A stretch of DNA of 64,000 bases from Streptomyces profundus (GTDB taxonomy: Bacteria > Actinomycetota > Actinomycetes > Streptomycetales > Streptomycetaceae). The translations under genes and the position numbers were made by a program. Under the pieces are notes generated by a model. The model was not told where the DNA came from, searched no databases, and was given only the letters and a program-made list of their open reading frames with translations. The stretch covers positions 124,001 through 188,000 of the forward strand of contig NZ_CP082362.1 of the NCBI RefSeq assembly GCF_020740535.1, in the 5' to 3' direction. Positions 36,309-48,062 of this stretch are shown piece by piece (position 1 is the stretch's first letter; each line of letters starts with the position of its first letter).

Positions 36309-37328
36309 TCACAGTTGACCGGCTGTCACCCGCTGCCCCGGCCGCGTGTCGTCGCCGCGCAGCACGCGTCCGCGGTCGTGCAGCACCATCAGGATGACGA
36401 TGCCCATCAGCACGCCGAGGACCGCGCCGATCTCCCGCGTCGCCGCGGCGGCCAGCGGATGCTCGGGGGCTGGCTGCTGCATGTCGGTGAGGGTGAGCAG
36501 GTTGTACACGCTGTAGGCGAACAGCATCCCGGAGGAGACCCAGGCCGCTCCCATCGGCGGGAGGAACCGGCGCGAGCCGCGGCGGGTCGTCAGCGCCACG
36601 AGCCCCCACGCCCCGGCGAGCGCCCACACGCCCGTGCTCAGGGTGAGGAGATGCCACCAGACGTCGCGTCCGTCCAGCCGGTCCGGGTCGATGCCGAGCG
36701 TGCCGCCCGCCGCCCAGTAGATCTTGACCGCGCCGAGCAGGACGCAACCGACGGCGAGCAGCTTGGCGGTCGTCGCCTGGAGCGCGCGGGAACTCCCCTG
36801 CGGCTCCCCGCAGTCCAGCGGCCCGCCGAGGGCTTCGGGCCAGCGCTCCTTGGCGTAGCCGAGCAGCGCGAGGGGAAGGCCGACACCTGCTCCGACCAGC
36901 GAGATCATCACCAGGATCTGCTCGTAGACCCAGAAGTCGGGCGCGCCGGCCGCCTGGTCCCGGTTCATCGCGGCTGGGCCGAGGACGGGCGCCAGCAGCA
37001 GCATCGGAACGAGGAGCCCGGTGCCGACCCACACCGGCAGGGCCACCAGCCACGCGGGCAGTCTGTTGCCCCAGGGGCGGGAGAACGCCATCGCCAGGGT
37101 GATCCCGACAGCCGCGAGAAGCGCCGTGGCGGCGTTGATGGCACGCCAGTCGGCGCCGCCCATCTCCTCCGTCGGAACGAACAGACCGAGAGTCCAGAGA
37201 ATCTTGATGAGCAGGTACGGCGCCACCGCGAGGGCAGCCACATTGCCCGCGGTTCTGCGCATTCCCGCCAGACGACTGGTCGGCCGCCCCGTAATGGATA
37301 TCATAATGCGGCAGACTAACCAAGACAT
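36309..37328 (-). CDS. Multi-pass membrane protein of unknown function
   Basis: A 339-residue protein with seven to eight membrane helices, among them VAALAVAPYLLIKILWTLGLFV, LPAWLVALPVWVGTGLLVPMLLLAPVLG and IGAVLGVLMGIVILMVLH. No catalytic motif is visible; KIYWAAGGTLG and GLVRPWG-like segments (AFSRPWGNRLPAWL) suggest a Streptomyces family of hypothetical membrane proteins. The ATG at 37328 is chosen; 37304 is possible. The 60 bases upstream are unusually AT-rich for this genome (GATAATAGG), perhaps a promoter. Confidence 0.75.
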   Translation of the reverse strand: MSWLVCRIMISITGRPTSRLAGMRRTAGNVAALAVAPYLLIKILWTLGLFVPTEEMGGADWRAINAATALLAAVGITLAMAFSRPWGNRLPAWLVALPVWVGTGLLVPMLLLAPVLGPAAMNRDQAAGAPDFWVYEQILVMISLVGAGVGLPLALLGYAKERWPEALGGPLDCGEPQGSSRALQATTAKLLAVGCVLLGAVKIYWAAGGTLGIDPDRLDGRDVWWHLLTLSTGVWALAGAWGLVALTTRRGSRRFLPPMGAAWVSSGMLFAYSVYNLLTLTDMQQPAPEHPLAAAATREIGAVLGVLMGIVILMVLHDRGRVLRGDDTRPGQRVTAGQL

Positions 37329-37417
37329 GACAAGCGGGCACCTATTATCACAAGTCGACTGTGCGTGACCTGCCGAACACACGTCGACGGGGCGCCGCGC
37401 GGGTCGGCGGGCTCGGC

Positions 37418-41026
<3,609 letters not shown>

Positions 41027-41076
41027 CGGGCCATCGTGCCAGCCGGGGGGCCGCGCGCCCATGCCAGCCCTGGGCG

Positions 41077-42564
41077 TCAGCCGGTGGCGCGGCGGGCGAG
41101 TCGGCCGCGCAACACGGTCTGGACGTCGGCGCGTTCCGCCGGATCGTTGGCCAGGAGCCGCATCCGTTCCACCGCCCGGCTGTCGCCCGTGGTGGCGAAC
41201 TCGGCGGCGAGCTGTCGGGTCTCCTCCTCGCAGTCCCAGAGGCATTCGACGGCCAGCGCGCTGGGGAACGCCGGGTCGGTGGCGGCCAGCGCGCGGGCGG
41301 CGTGGCAGCGCAGTTGGGAGGAGGGCGTCTGCCGGTAGAGGTGGCGCAGCACGGGGACGGCGGCCGTGACGCAGAGCCGGCCGGCGCCTTCGACCAGGGG
41401 GCGCAGCTCCCTGCTGTCGGAGCCCCTGGTGCGCGCGGCGCGCTGGAGGGCGGCCAGCACCCGGGGGGCGTCGGTGGCGGTGCCACGGCGGGCGAGCAGC
41501 GCGGCGGCGGCGGTGCCCAGCTCGTCGCGGCGGACGGCCCACCGCCGCGCCTGGTCGAGCGCCTGGGGGCCGGTCATCCGCGCGAAGGCGGCCAGCGCGG
41601 CGCGGCGGACGTCGGGATGGGAGCTGGCCGAGGCCGCGTCGATCAGGGTGAGCGCCCGGGCGTCGCCGCGTTCGGCGAGGTGGCGCAGGGCGGCGGCGCG
41701 GGCGGCCGGGTGGCCGCCGCCGGCGGCGGCCAGCAGCTCCGTCCGGTCCTGCGGACCCGCGACGGCGGCCAGGCAGCGGGCGGCGGGGGCCTCGCGCCAC
41801 TGGCGGGGGGTCTGTTCGTAGCCGTCCCTGGCCCAGGCCAGGACGGAGGCGACGCTCCAGCCGGGCCGGGGCCCCGTGGTGCGCAGCTGACGCTGCCAGC
41901 GGTCGAAGTCCCCGCGCTCCATGGCGGTGGCGAGCCGTTGCCGCTGCGCGGGGCGGGCCGGGTCCTCGGCCCAGATCCGCCACGGGCGTGGCTCGAAGGA
42001 GTCGCGGGCCGCCGCGGTGAGGGCGGCCTCGCCCCCCTCGGTCCTGGGGAAGCGGTCCAGGATGCCGGGGCCGAGGGCACGGAGCCCGGCGTCGGTGTCC
42101 CGGACGGCCAACTCATCAAGCGCCCAGCGCCAGTTGGCGCCACGCAGCGCATAGGCGCGCAGCAGGCGCAGGGCGGGTCGGCGGCCGTAGGAGACGAGGT
42201 GGCCGAGGACGGACAGGGCGAGCCCGGTGCGCTCCTCCTCGCCGGAGGGGGCGTCGGCGGGGCCGCTCTCGTCGGGAGGGAGGCCGGGAGGGAAGCCCGG
42301 GGGGAAGTCGGGGTGGAAGAGATGGGCGGCGATCGCGTCGAGGCCGGCGTCCAGCTCCAGGTAGAGGCGGGCGTAGTAGAGCGAGCGGTGTTCCAGCTGC
42401 CAGTCCGGGCGTGGGTCGTTGAGCACGCAGTGCTCCAGAGCGGCGACGGCCTCCGCCTTGGGGGCGGCGAGGGCGTGCAGCCACCCGTCTCCGCGCCCTC
42501 GCTGGAGGAGCCCGAGGAGGGTTCCGCTGGGCGCTATGTCGGTTTCGGTCGGACTGGGGAACAT
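41077..42564 (-). CDS. HEAT-repeat protein
   Basis: A 495-residue protein of helical repeats: [19 protein letters not shown] near the start and, later, [36 protein letters not shown] and [15 protein letters not shown], each an Arg/Ala-rich HEAT-like unit. These scaffolds bind other proteins; the partner is unknown. ATG 42564 ([14 protein letters not shown]) is chosen because homologues start at this point; ATG at 42576 and 42600 are alternatives. It lies upstream of the oxoprolinase gene and divergent from a SpoIIE-type gene. Confidence 0.85.
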   Translation of the reverse strand: MFPSPTETDIAPSGTLLGLLQRGRGDGWLHALAAPKAEAVAALEHCVLNDPRPDWQLEHRSLYYARLYLELDAGLDAIAAHLFHPDFPPGFPPGLPPDESGPADAPSGEEERTGLALSVLGHLVSYGRRPALRLLRAYALRGANWRWALDELAVRDTDAGLRALGPGILDRFPRTEGGEAALTAAARDSFEPRPWRIWAEDPARPAQRQRLATAMERGDFDRWQRQLRTTGPRPGWSVASVLAWARDGYEQTPRQWREAPAARCLAAVAGPQDRTELLAAAGGGHPAARAAALRHLAERGDARALTLIDAASASSHPDVRRAALAAFARMTGPQALDQARRWAVRRDELGTAAAALLARRGTATDAPRVLAALQRAARTRGSDSRELRPLVEGAGRLCVTAAVPVLRHLYRQTPSSQLRCHAARALAATDPAFPSALAVECLWDCEEETRQLAAEFATTGDSRAVERMRLLANDPAERADVQTVLRGRLARRATG

Positions 42565-42781
42565 ATGAGTCAGCATCCGGTGCGGGGCATTCGGTGGCAA
42601 CGGGATTTCCGTTGATGGTGCTGCTTGCCGGTGACAGAGGTTCTACACCTGTCGTGCCACCGTGCGCCCCCGTGCGGCGGCTGAATCTCTTACGCAGCGG
42701 GTAGGGCTGTGCAACAGTCTGGAGTCGTCCGCGCCGACAGCTCCGGCCGTCAGGCCCGACTCGCCGCATCGAGGATCAGCC

Positions 42782-44167
42782 ATGCTCTCCTCCCAGAACC
42801 CCAAGCCCCCGGTGGACACCGCGCCCGCCGGGCCCACGCTCGACGACCTGATCAGCCGCACCAGCCGGCTGCGGGAGGATCTCGACGCGGTCCGCCGCGC
42901 GGACTCCCGCACCACGGCGGGTGAGCCGATCCGTCGCGCCGCGTGGGAGCTGGCCGCCAGTTGGCTCGACGACGTGGGCGAGCAACTGCACGAGCTGCGG
43001 AACGTGCCGGAGGCGGGCTTCCCGCCGGCCAGGGCGCCCCGGGTCGGCAGCGCGGAGTGGAATCTGCTGACCGATGGCGTGGTCTGGTCCGATGAACTCT
43101 TCGCGATCTTTGATCGCCCGGTGCGCGAAGGGGCACTGACTCTGGACCAGTTGCCTTCGTATCTGCCCACCGAGGATCAGCCGGCGCTGATGGCCGCGGT
43201 CACCGGCTGCCTGATCGACGGGCGGCCGATGGACTGCCAGTTCCGGATCACCCGCCCGGACGGCAGCCTGCGCACCGTCCGCATGGCGGGCGAGCCGGTG
43301 CTGGACGACGAGGGCGGCACGGTCGCCATGTGGGCCATGATCAGGGATGTCGACGAGGTCTCCCATCCGGTGCCGGTCCAGCGCAGGGGCGAGCGCGCGC
43401 CGCAGGGCCAGGCGTCGGACGGGCGTGAGATCGGGCGGGCGCTGGCCGTCGCCGCCGGGGCCCCCTGGCCGGGGGGCGAGGAGCAGGGACAGGGGCACGG
43501 CCGGGTGGGCGCCCTGGACCTCGCCGCCCGCTACCTGCCGGCCGGGCACGGCGCGCCGCTCACGGGGAAGTGGTTCGACTCCCTCGAACTGCCCGCCGGC
43601 GGCACGCTGTTGAGCGTCGGGGATCTGGCGGGCCGGGGCCCGGCCGCGGTCGCCGGGACGGCCACGGCGCTGGGGGCGCTGCGCGGCATCGCCCTCTCCG
43701 GGCAGCCGCCGGCCGCGCTCCTCGGCCATCTCAACCAACTCCTCGACCGGGGCGTCCACCCAGTGCTCGCCAGCGTGCTGTGCTGCCACTACGATCCGGC
43801 GCGCCGGCAGCTCAGCTGGGCGCAGGCGGGCCACCCGGCGCCGCTGCTCTGCCGCGACGGCACCGGCTGGGCCCTGCCACGGCCCGCCGGCACCCTGTTG
43901 GGCGCCGTGTCGGACGCCGCCTATGCGGAGCGGAGCGATCCGCTCCAGCCCGGTGACGTGCTGGTCCTCCATACTGATGGGCTGTTTTCGGACATCCCGG
44001 CGGGCGGTGCCGCCGGCCATGCCGGGGACCATCGGCTCCTCGGCCTGGCCGAGCGGCTCAGCGCCGCCGGCAGCGCGGCCGACTGCCTCCGGCTGATCGC
44101 CGATGAGCGCGGCGAACGGGACGCGGGCGACGACGCCTGCGTCCTGGTCGCCAGGGTGACCGGCTGA
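42782..44167 (+). CDS. PAS-SpoIIE phosphatase-like protein
   Basis: A 461-residue protein: an N-terminal coiled region, a PAS domain (about 115-210, FRITRPDGSLRTVRMAGEPVLDD) and a SpoIIE/PP2C domain (about 240-460, SVGDLAGRG, GHPAPLL, VLHTDGLFSD). The usual GGDWYD is TGKWFD here (K263), so one metal ligand is lost. ATG 42782 has GAGGATC 5 nt upstream, which is close to the best site. No HATPase domain is attached, unlike the protein at 32.8 kb. It converges with the NsdA-like gene. Confidence 0.88.
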   Translation: MLSSQNPKPPVDTAPAGPTLDDLISRTSRLREDLDAVRRADSRTTAGEPIRRAAWELAASWLDDVGEQLHELRNVPEAGFPPARAPRVGSAEWNLLTDGVVWSDELFAIFDRPVREGALTLDQLPSYLPTEDQPALMAAVTGCLIDGRPMDCQFRITRPDGSLRTVRMAGEPVLDDEGGTVAMWAMIRDVDEVSHPVPVQRRGERAPQGQASDGREIGRALAVAAGAPWPGGEEQGQGHGRVGALDLAARYLPAGHGAPLTGKWFDSLELPAGGTLLSVGDLAGRGPAAVAGTATALGALRGIALSGQPPAALLGHLNQLLDRGVHPVLASVLCCHYDPARRQLSWAQAGHPAPLLCRDGTGWALPRPAGTLLGAVSDAAYAERSDPLQPGDVLVLHTDGLFSDIPAGGAAGHAGDHRLLGLAERLSAAGSAADCLRLIADERGERDAGDDACVLVARVTG

Positions 44168-44206
44168 CCGCCCCGCGCGGGCTCCCCCTCACACCGCACG
44201 CCACCG

Positions 44207-45667
44207 TCACACCGCGCGCTGCCCGGCCGGCGGCCTCGGCATCGACTGCGACAACTCCTCCCGCAGCTCCTCGATGCGGGCGTAGCCGGCGTAGTAGCCC
44301 GTCAGCCGGTACATCTCGCGCAGCCGGTCCCACGTGCGGTGGGAGGAGTTCTCACTCACCGACGCCAACGCCAACCGGGCGTAGCGATCGGCCTGTTCGG
44401 GGTCGTCGGCGATGAAGCACGCCGAGGCCAGGGAGATCTGGTCGAAGATCCTGGCCCGGCGCAGCTCACCGTCGCGCAGCGTCAGCGCCCGCTTGGCGTG
44501 CTGCTCGGCCGGGCGGGCCGCCGAGGGATCGTGCTCGGCCAACGTGCGGTAGGCGAGCGCCTGCATCCCGTAGAGATCGGCCTCGTCGAAGAGCTGCATC
44601 CAACTGGGGGGCGGCACGTCCTCCCGGTCGGAGGCGAAGAGGTCCTCCGCCTCGCCCAGCGTGCGGCGCATCGCCTGGCCGTGCCCCATGGACGCCTGGG
44701 CCCATGCCTCGATGGTGCACAGCATCGCCCGGGTGCGGGGCAACGCCTCCTGGCCCATGCCGGAGTTGGCCAGCCGCATCAGGTCGAGCGCGTCGTCAGG
44801 GCGCCCGAGGTGCACCATCTGGCGCGCCGCCCGGGACAGCGCCTCGCCGGCCCGCGGCCGGTCGCCGCCCTCCCTGGCGGCGTGCGCGGCGATCACGAAG
44901 TACTTCTGCGCGGTGGGCTCCATGCCCACGTCGTGGGACATCCAGCCGGCGAGCACCGCGAGGTTGGCCGCCACACCCCACAGCCGTCTGCGCAGGTGCT
45001 CCGGATGTTGGTGGTAGGCCAACAGGCCGCCCACCTCGTTGAGTTGGCCCACCACGGCCTTGCGTTGCAGCCCGCCGCCGCGAGCCGCGTCCCAGGCCCT
45101 GAAGACCTCGACCGAGCGCTCCAGCGCCTCGATCTCCTGGGAGCCGACGGGCGCGGCGTCGTAGCGGTCCATACCTGGTTCGTCGGAGGAGTCAAGGGCC
45201 CCTGGGTGGGGGTGCTCGTTCGGGGCGCCCTTGAGCCAGTCGTGCATGGCGTCACTGAGTGCGGAGCCGGCGGCGAGCGCGGCGCCCGCGCCCACCATGC
45301 CGCGTCGGTTGAGCATGAGGTCCATTCCCGTGAATTCGGTGAGGACCGCGGCCGTCCGCCAGGGAGTCCAGGGCAGTCCGTGGAGGGACAGCCGCTTCCC
45401 CGCGCTCCCTGGCCGGCGCAACCCGAGATCCTCGATGGTCACGACACGGCCGAGCCGCTCGGTGAACAGCGTCGCCAGCACATCGGGCACGGGGTCGCGC
45501 GGGGTCTCGCCGGTGTCGATCCACCGACGCACCCGCGAGGTGTCGGTGGCCAACTGCGGGAAGCCCTGGGCCGCCGCCTGCCGGTTCACCAGCCTCGCGA
45601 GTTCCCCCTTGGACCACCCGGCGAGCCTGAACAGGTCCGCCAGCCTGGTGTTGGGTCCTCTGCTCAC
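44207..45667 (-). CDS. NsdA-like regulator (helix-turn-helix plus TPR)
   Basis: A 486-residue protein. The N-terminus has LADLFRLAGWSKGELARLVN and TSRVRRWIDTGETPRDPVPDVL, an Xre-like helix-turn-helix. The C-terminal two thirds are TPR-like helical pairs (AREGGDRPRAGEALSRAARQ, LRDGELRRARIFDQISLASA). A short hydrophobic segment (RRGMVGAGAALAAGSAL) links them. It resembles NsdA, a Streptomyces negative regulator of development and antibiotic production, but other members of this family exist. GTG 45667 is picked; the upstream 240 bp hold a candidate promoter and a 10-bp triple repeat. Confidence 0.78.
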   Translation of the reverse strand: MSRGPNTRLADLFRLAGWSKGELARLVNRQAAAQGFPQLATDTSRVRRWIDTGETPRDPVPDVLATLFTERLGRVVTIEDLGLRRPGSAGKRLSLHGLPWTPWRTAAVLTEFTGMDLMLNRRGMVGAGAALAAGSALSDAMHDWLKGAPNEHPHPGALDSSDEPGMDRYDAAPVGSQEIEALERSVEVFRAWDAARGGGLQRKAVVGQLNEVGGLLAYHQHPEHLRRRLWGVAANLAVLAGWMSHDVGMEPTAQKYFVIAAHAAREGGDRPRAGEALSRAARQMVHLGRPDDALDLMRLANSGMGQEALPRTRAMLCTIEAWAQASMGHGQAMRRTLGEAEDLFASDREDVPPPSWMQLFDEADLYGMQALAYRTLAEHDPSAARPAEQHAKRALTLRDGELRRARIFDQISLASACFIADDPEQADRYARLALASVSENSSHRTWDRLREMYRLTGYYAGYARIEELREELSQSMPRPPAGQRAV

Positions 45668-45700
45668 GTTCAAGCCCCCAGGATCTCGGCTGAGTTGACA

Positions 45701-45728
45701 GTAACCGCCAGCCACCACGACATGACAA
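45701..45728 (-). promoter_or_regulatory. Candidate promoter of the NsdA-like gene
   Basis: On the minus strand TTGTCA (45728-45723) is followed after 18 bp by TTACTG, about 35 bp before the start codon. A 10-bp triple repeat abuts the -35 on the upstream side. Confidence 0.35.
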
Positions 45729-45758
45729 TTCGCCAGGGTTCGCCAGGGCTCGCCAGAT
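45729..45758. repeat. Three 10-bp direct repeats (TTCGCCAGGG type)
   Basis: TTCGCCAGGG, TTCGCCAGGG and CTCGCCAGAT follow each other without gaps, just upstream of the candidate -35 of the NsdA-like gene. A 10-bp period places each unit on one face of the helix, so a DNA-binding protein could occupy them cooperatively. The divergent kinase-fold gene starts 150 bp away. Confidence 0.85.
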
Positions 45759-45908
45759 GGTGTGCCACCCACGCGAGGGAGTGGTGTGTACTACGCGCCA
45801 CTCCGACCGGAGGGCTCGGCGGGCATTTCCCCAGGGTGCCCGGCCGAACCCGAAGGCCCGGTGGGGCGCCCCAACCGTCCGGCGGCACTGAAGGGACCTT
45901 GCCCGGAT

Positions 45909-47015
45909 ATGTACCCAGCACCCTCCCCCGTGGTCACCCGGCACCGTACCGCGCTGGGCGGAGCGCCCGGCGGCCCGGCCGGCGGCTTCGTCGAGGAGCG
46001 CGCCCTCCGGCAGCGGCGCGCCGGCCCCGCGCCGACCGGCGCCCGGCTGGACCTGTCGGGGGTCAAGGGCGAACGGCTGCGCGGCGCGCTGGCGGCCGTG
46101 CACCGGATCTGTCCCGATTTCAGCCCCGCGCGCGTGCTGCGCGACGCCGGCGGCGCCGTGGTGCTGGCCGGCATGGCCGGCCGCCGTGCGGCCGTCGCCA
46201 AGTGCGTGCTCGACGACAGTGAGGCGGGCGCGCGCCTCGATCGGGAAATAGCGGCCAACCGCGCCTTCGTCCGACACCGGCCGCCGGTTCGGCTGCCGCG
46301 CCTCGTCGCGGACGATCCCGGCACCCGCACGCTGATCACGGAGTTCGTCCCCGGACGCGCCGCATCGGCGCGGCGCCACCCCTCGGTGCCGCCGTCCCCG
46401 GCCGATCTGCGGGCCACCCTGGCCACCCTGACCAGGCTCAACGCGTGGCAGCCGGCCCCCGACGCGTTCCCCGAGGCCATCGACTACCGCGCCCAGCTGG
46501 CGCGTTACCACACGCTCGGGCTGCTGACCGACCGGGACCTGAGCGATCTGCACACCCTGCTCCACGATGTGCGCAGCCGCGCCCGGCACGAGCCGACCCG
46601 GCAGTTCTGCCACGGTGAGGCCCTGTTATCCCATGTGCTGCTGTCCCCGACGGGGCCGGTCCTCGTCGGCTGGGGCGCCGCCGGCTGGTACCTGCCGAAC
46701 TACGATCTGGCCACGCTGTGGGCGTCGCTCGGGGAGACGCCGCTGGTGCGGCGTCAGATCAGCCAACGCGCGCAAGCCGGCGGCCGGAACGGCAGGGACG
46801 CCTTCCTGGTCAACCTGATGCTGGTGCTCACCCGGGAGATCCGGCTGTGCGACATGGCGGTCCGCCGCGCGATGGACCGCCCCGGCAGCGCCTCCGCCGA
46901 ACGGACGGCCAGCGGCCCGGCGTACGGCGAAGAGCAACGGCTGCTCCTCCGGCGCCTCCACGACGACTGGGCAACGGCCCGCCGCGCCGTCCGCGCCGCC
47001 GTCGGCACCCGCTGA
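45909..47015 (+). CDS. Aminoglycoside-phosphotransferase-fold protein, probably catalytically degenerate
   Basis: A 368-residue protein with an APH/choline-kinase fold: VLAGMAGRRAAVAKCVLDD (ATP-lobe strand with a lysine), REIAANRAFVRHRPP, TLITEFVPG, and the C-lobe segment CHGEALLSHVLLSPTGPVLVGWGAAGWYLPNYDLATLW. The catalytic HGD and the metal-binding IDW of active enzymes read HGE (E237) and VGW (G254). No change of reading frame is needed, so the gene is intact. Small-molecule kinase activity is therefore doubtful; a binding role is possible. ATG 45909 is chosen. Divergent from the NsdA-like gene. Confidence 0.8.
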   Translation: MYPAPSPVVTRHRTALGGAPGGPAGGFVEERALRQRRAGPAPTGARLDLSGVKGERLRGALAAVHRICPDFSPARVLRDAGGAVVLAGMAGRRAAVAKCVLDDSEAGARLDREIAANRAFVRHRPPVRLPRLVADDPGTRTLITEFVPGRAASARRHPSVPPSPADLRATLATLTRLNAWQPAPDAFPEAIDYRAQLARYHTLGLLTDRDLSDLHTLLHDVRSRARHEPTRQFCHGEALLSHVLLSPTGPVLVGWGAAGWYLPNYDLATLWASLGETPLVRRQISQRAQAGGRNGRDAFLVNLMLVLTREIRLCDMAVRRAMDRPGSASAERTASGPAYGEEQRLLLRRLHDDWATARRAVRAAVGTR

Positions 47016-47484
47016 CCCCTGCGGGGAGCCGGGGGCCACCCCGCCCGGCAGCGGCCGGGGCGCTGACCGGACCCGCGACACCCGCTAGCGCGGCCAGGGC
47101 GCCATCCGGCGCAGGGAGAAGCCCCGTTCGCCGAAAGCCGACCCGGCGCCGGCCGGACCCGCGATGTCCACAGCGGGGAAACGGACGCCACACGCCGACG
47201 GAAGCCGACCCGGCACAAGGAGACGTGCCGTGCAGGGAAGGCCGATACGGCGCCGGTTGCGTCCGGGACACTCCCTGCGGGGAACCGGACATGGCAGCCG
47301 GGCGCGCGGCTCCCCGCCGGCGCCGCCAGGCAGGGACGCCGTGTTCGTCGGCGGACGGGTGCCCGCCAGGAACCTTGCCTCCGCTCCACGCGAAGCCCCG
47401 CGGGGCGCCCTGCCGGTCAGGCCCCGGCGGCCCCGCCGAATGGCGTCCTCCGTCGGGGCACCGCCCGCCCGGCCCGGGGAGGGC
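47016..47484. other. Gene-free stretch with imperfect dispersed repeats
   Basis: 469 bp between the kinase-fold gene (+) and a small hypothetical gene (-). The frames open here are Arg/Pro/Gly-rich and unconvincing. The DNA contains repeated words: AAGCCGACCCGGC at 47135 and 47202, GGGGAAACGGAC at 47175 and GGGGAACCGGAC at 47279, and GCAGGGA at 47111 and 47232. No clean terminator is seen. Confidence 0.55.
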
Positions 47485-47982
47485 TCAGCGTTGGAACATC
47501 TCCGCCGGGAGGGGCTTGAGGAGTTGGTACAGCTCGTCGGTGATGGGGCGTTCCCAGCTGGCGATGGTGACCAGCACCCCGTCGTCGCGGTCGAACTGGA
47601 CGCAGGCGATGCGGCTCTCGCTGCACAGCACCCGCCGCACGATCAGGAGGTTCCCGTCGTGCATCACGGGCACCTCCTCCGTGCCGGTGCAGCGGACCTC
47701 CTCGTCCATCTCCAGGGCGGAGAGCAGCTGGTGGACCTCGAACGGGACGTCGTCCTCGTCCCGTTCGCGCGCCGGGGAGCCCTCCGGGAGGTTGCCGATG
47801 ACCATGGCGGGTCCGCGTCCGCCGAAGAGGTCGTAGCGCAGCACCACGCCCTGACAGCTCCCGTCCGGCGCCGGCAGCAGCCCGGCGCCGAGCACTCCGG
47901 GCCAGTCCCCCGGGTCCATGGCCAGCACGTCGAAATCGGGCCCTGCGGGGGATGCTGCGTTGCGGCGGCGGAGGAAGGACAT
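47485..47982 (-). CDS. Conserved hypothetical protein, 165 aa
   Basis: No family recognised. The protein starts MSFLRRRNAA (a short basic end), then DFDVLAMDPGDWPGVLGAG, VVLRYDLFGGRGPAMVIGNLPEG and a final helix DELYQLLKPLPAEMFQR. Strands with regular hydrophobic spacing suggest a single alpha/beta domain. ATG 47982 is used; ATG 47991 is three codons upstream. It lies 80 bp downstream of the Ser/Thr kinase gene on the same strand, so it may be a partner or substrate of that kinase. Confidence 0.75.
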   Translation of the reverse strand: MSFLRRRNAASPAGPDFDVLAMDPGDWPGVLGAGLLPAPDGSCQGVVLRYDLFGGRGPAMVIGNLPEGSPARERDEDDVPFEVHQLLSALEMDEEVRCTGTEEVPVMHDGNLLIVRRVLCSESRIACVQFDRDDGVLVTIASWERPITDELYQLLKPLPAEMFQR

Positions 47983-48062
47983 GCCCGCCATGGTACGTGG
48001 GCCGGGGCGGGCTCCGCCGTCCACGGGGGCGCCCGTTCGGCAGCCGACAGCCCGGGCGGGCC

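Noticed and set aside
36112..37341. 409-codon open frame covering the 12-bp repeats
   Set aside because: It overlaps the membrane-protein gene in another frame and its GRLT repeats merely translate the tandem array.
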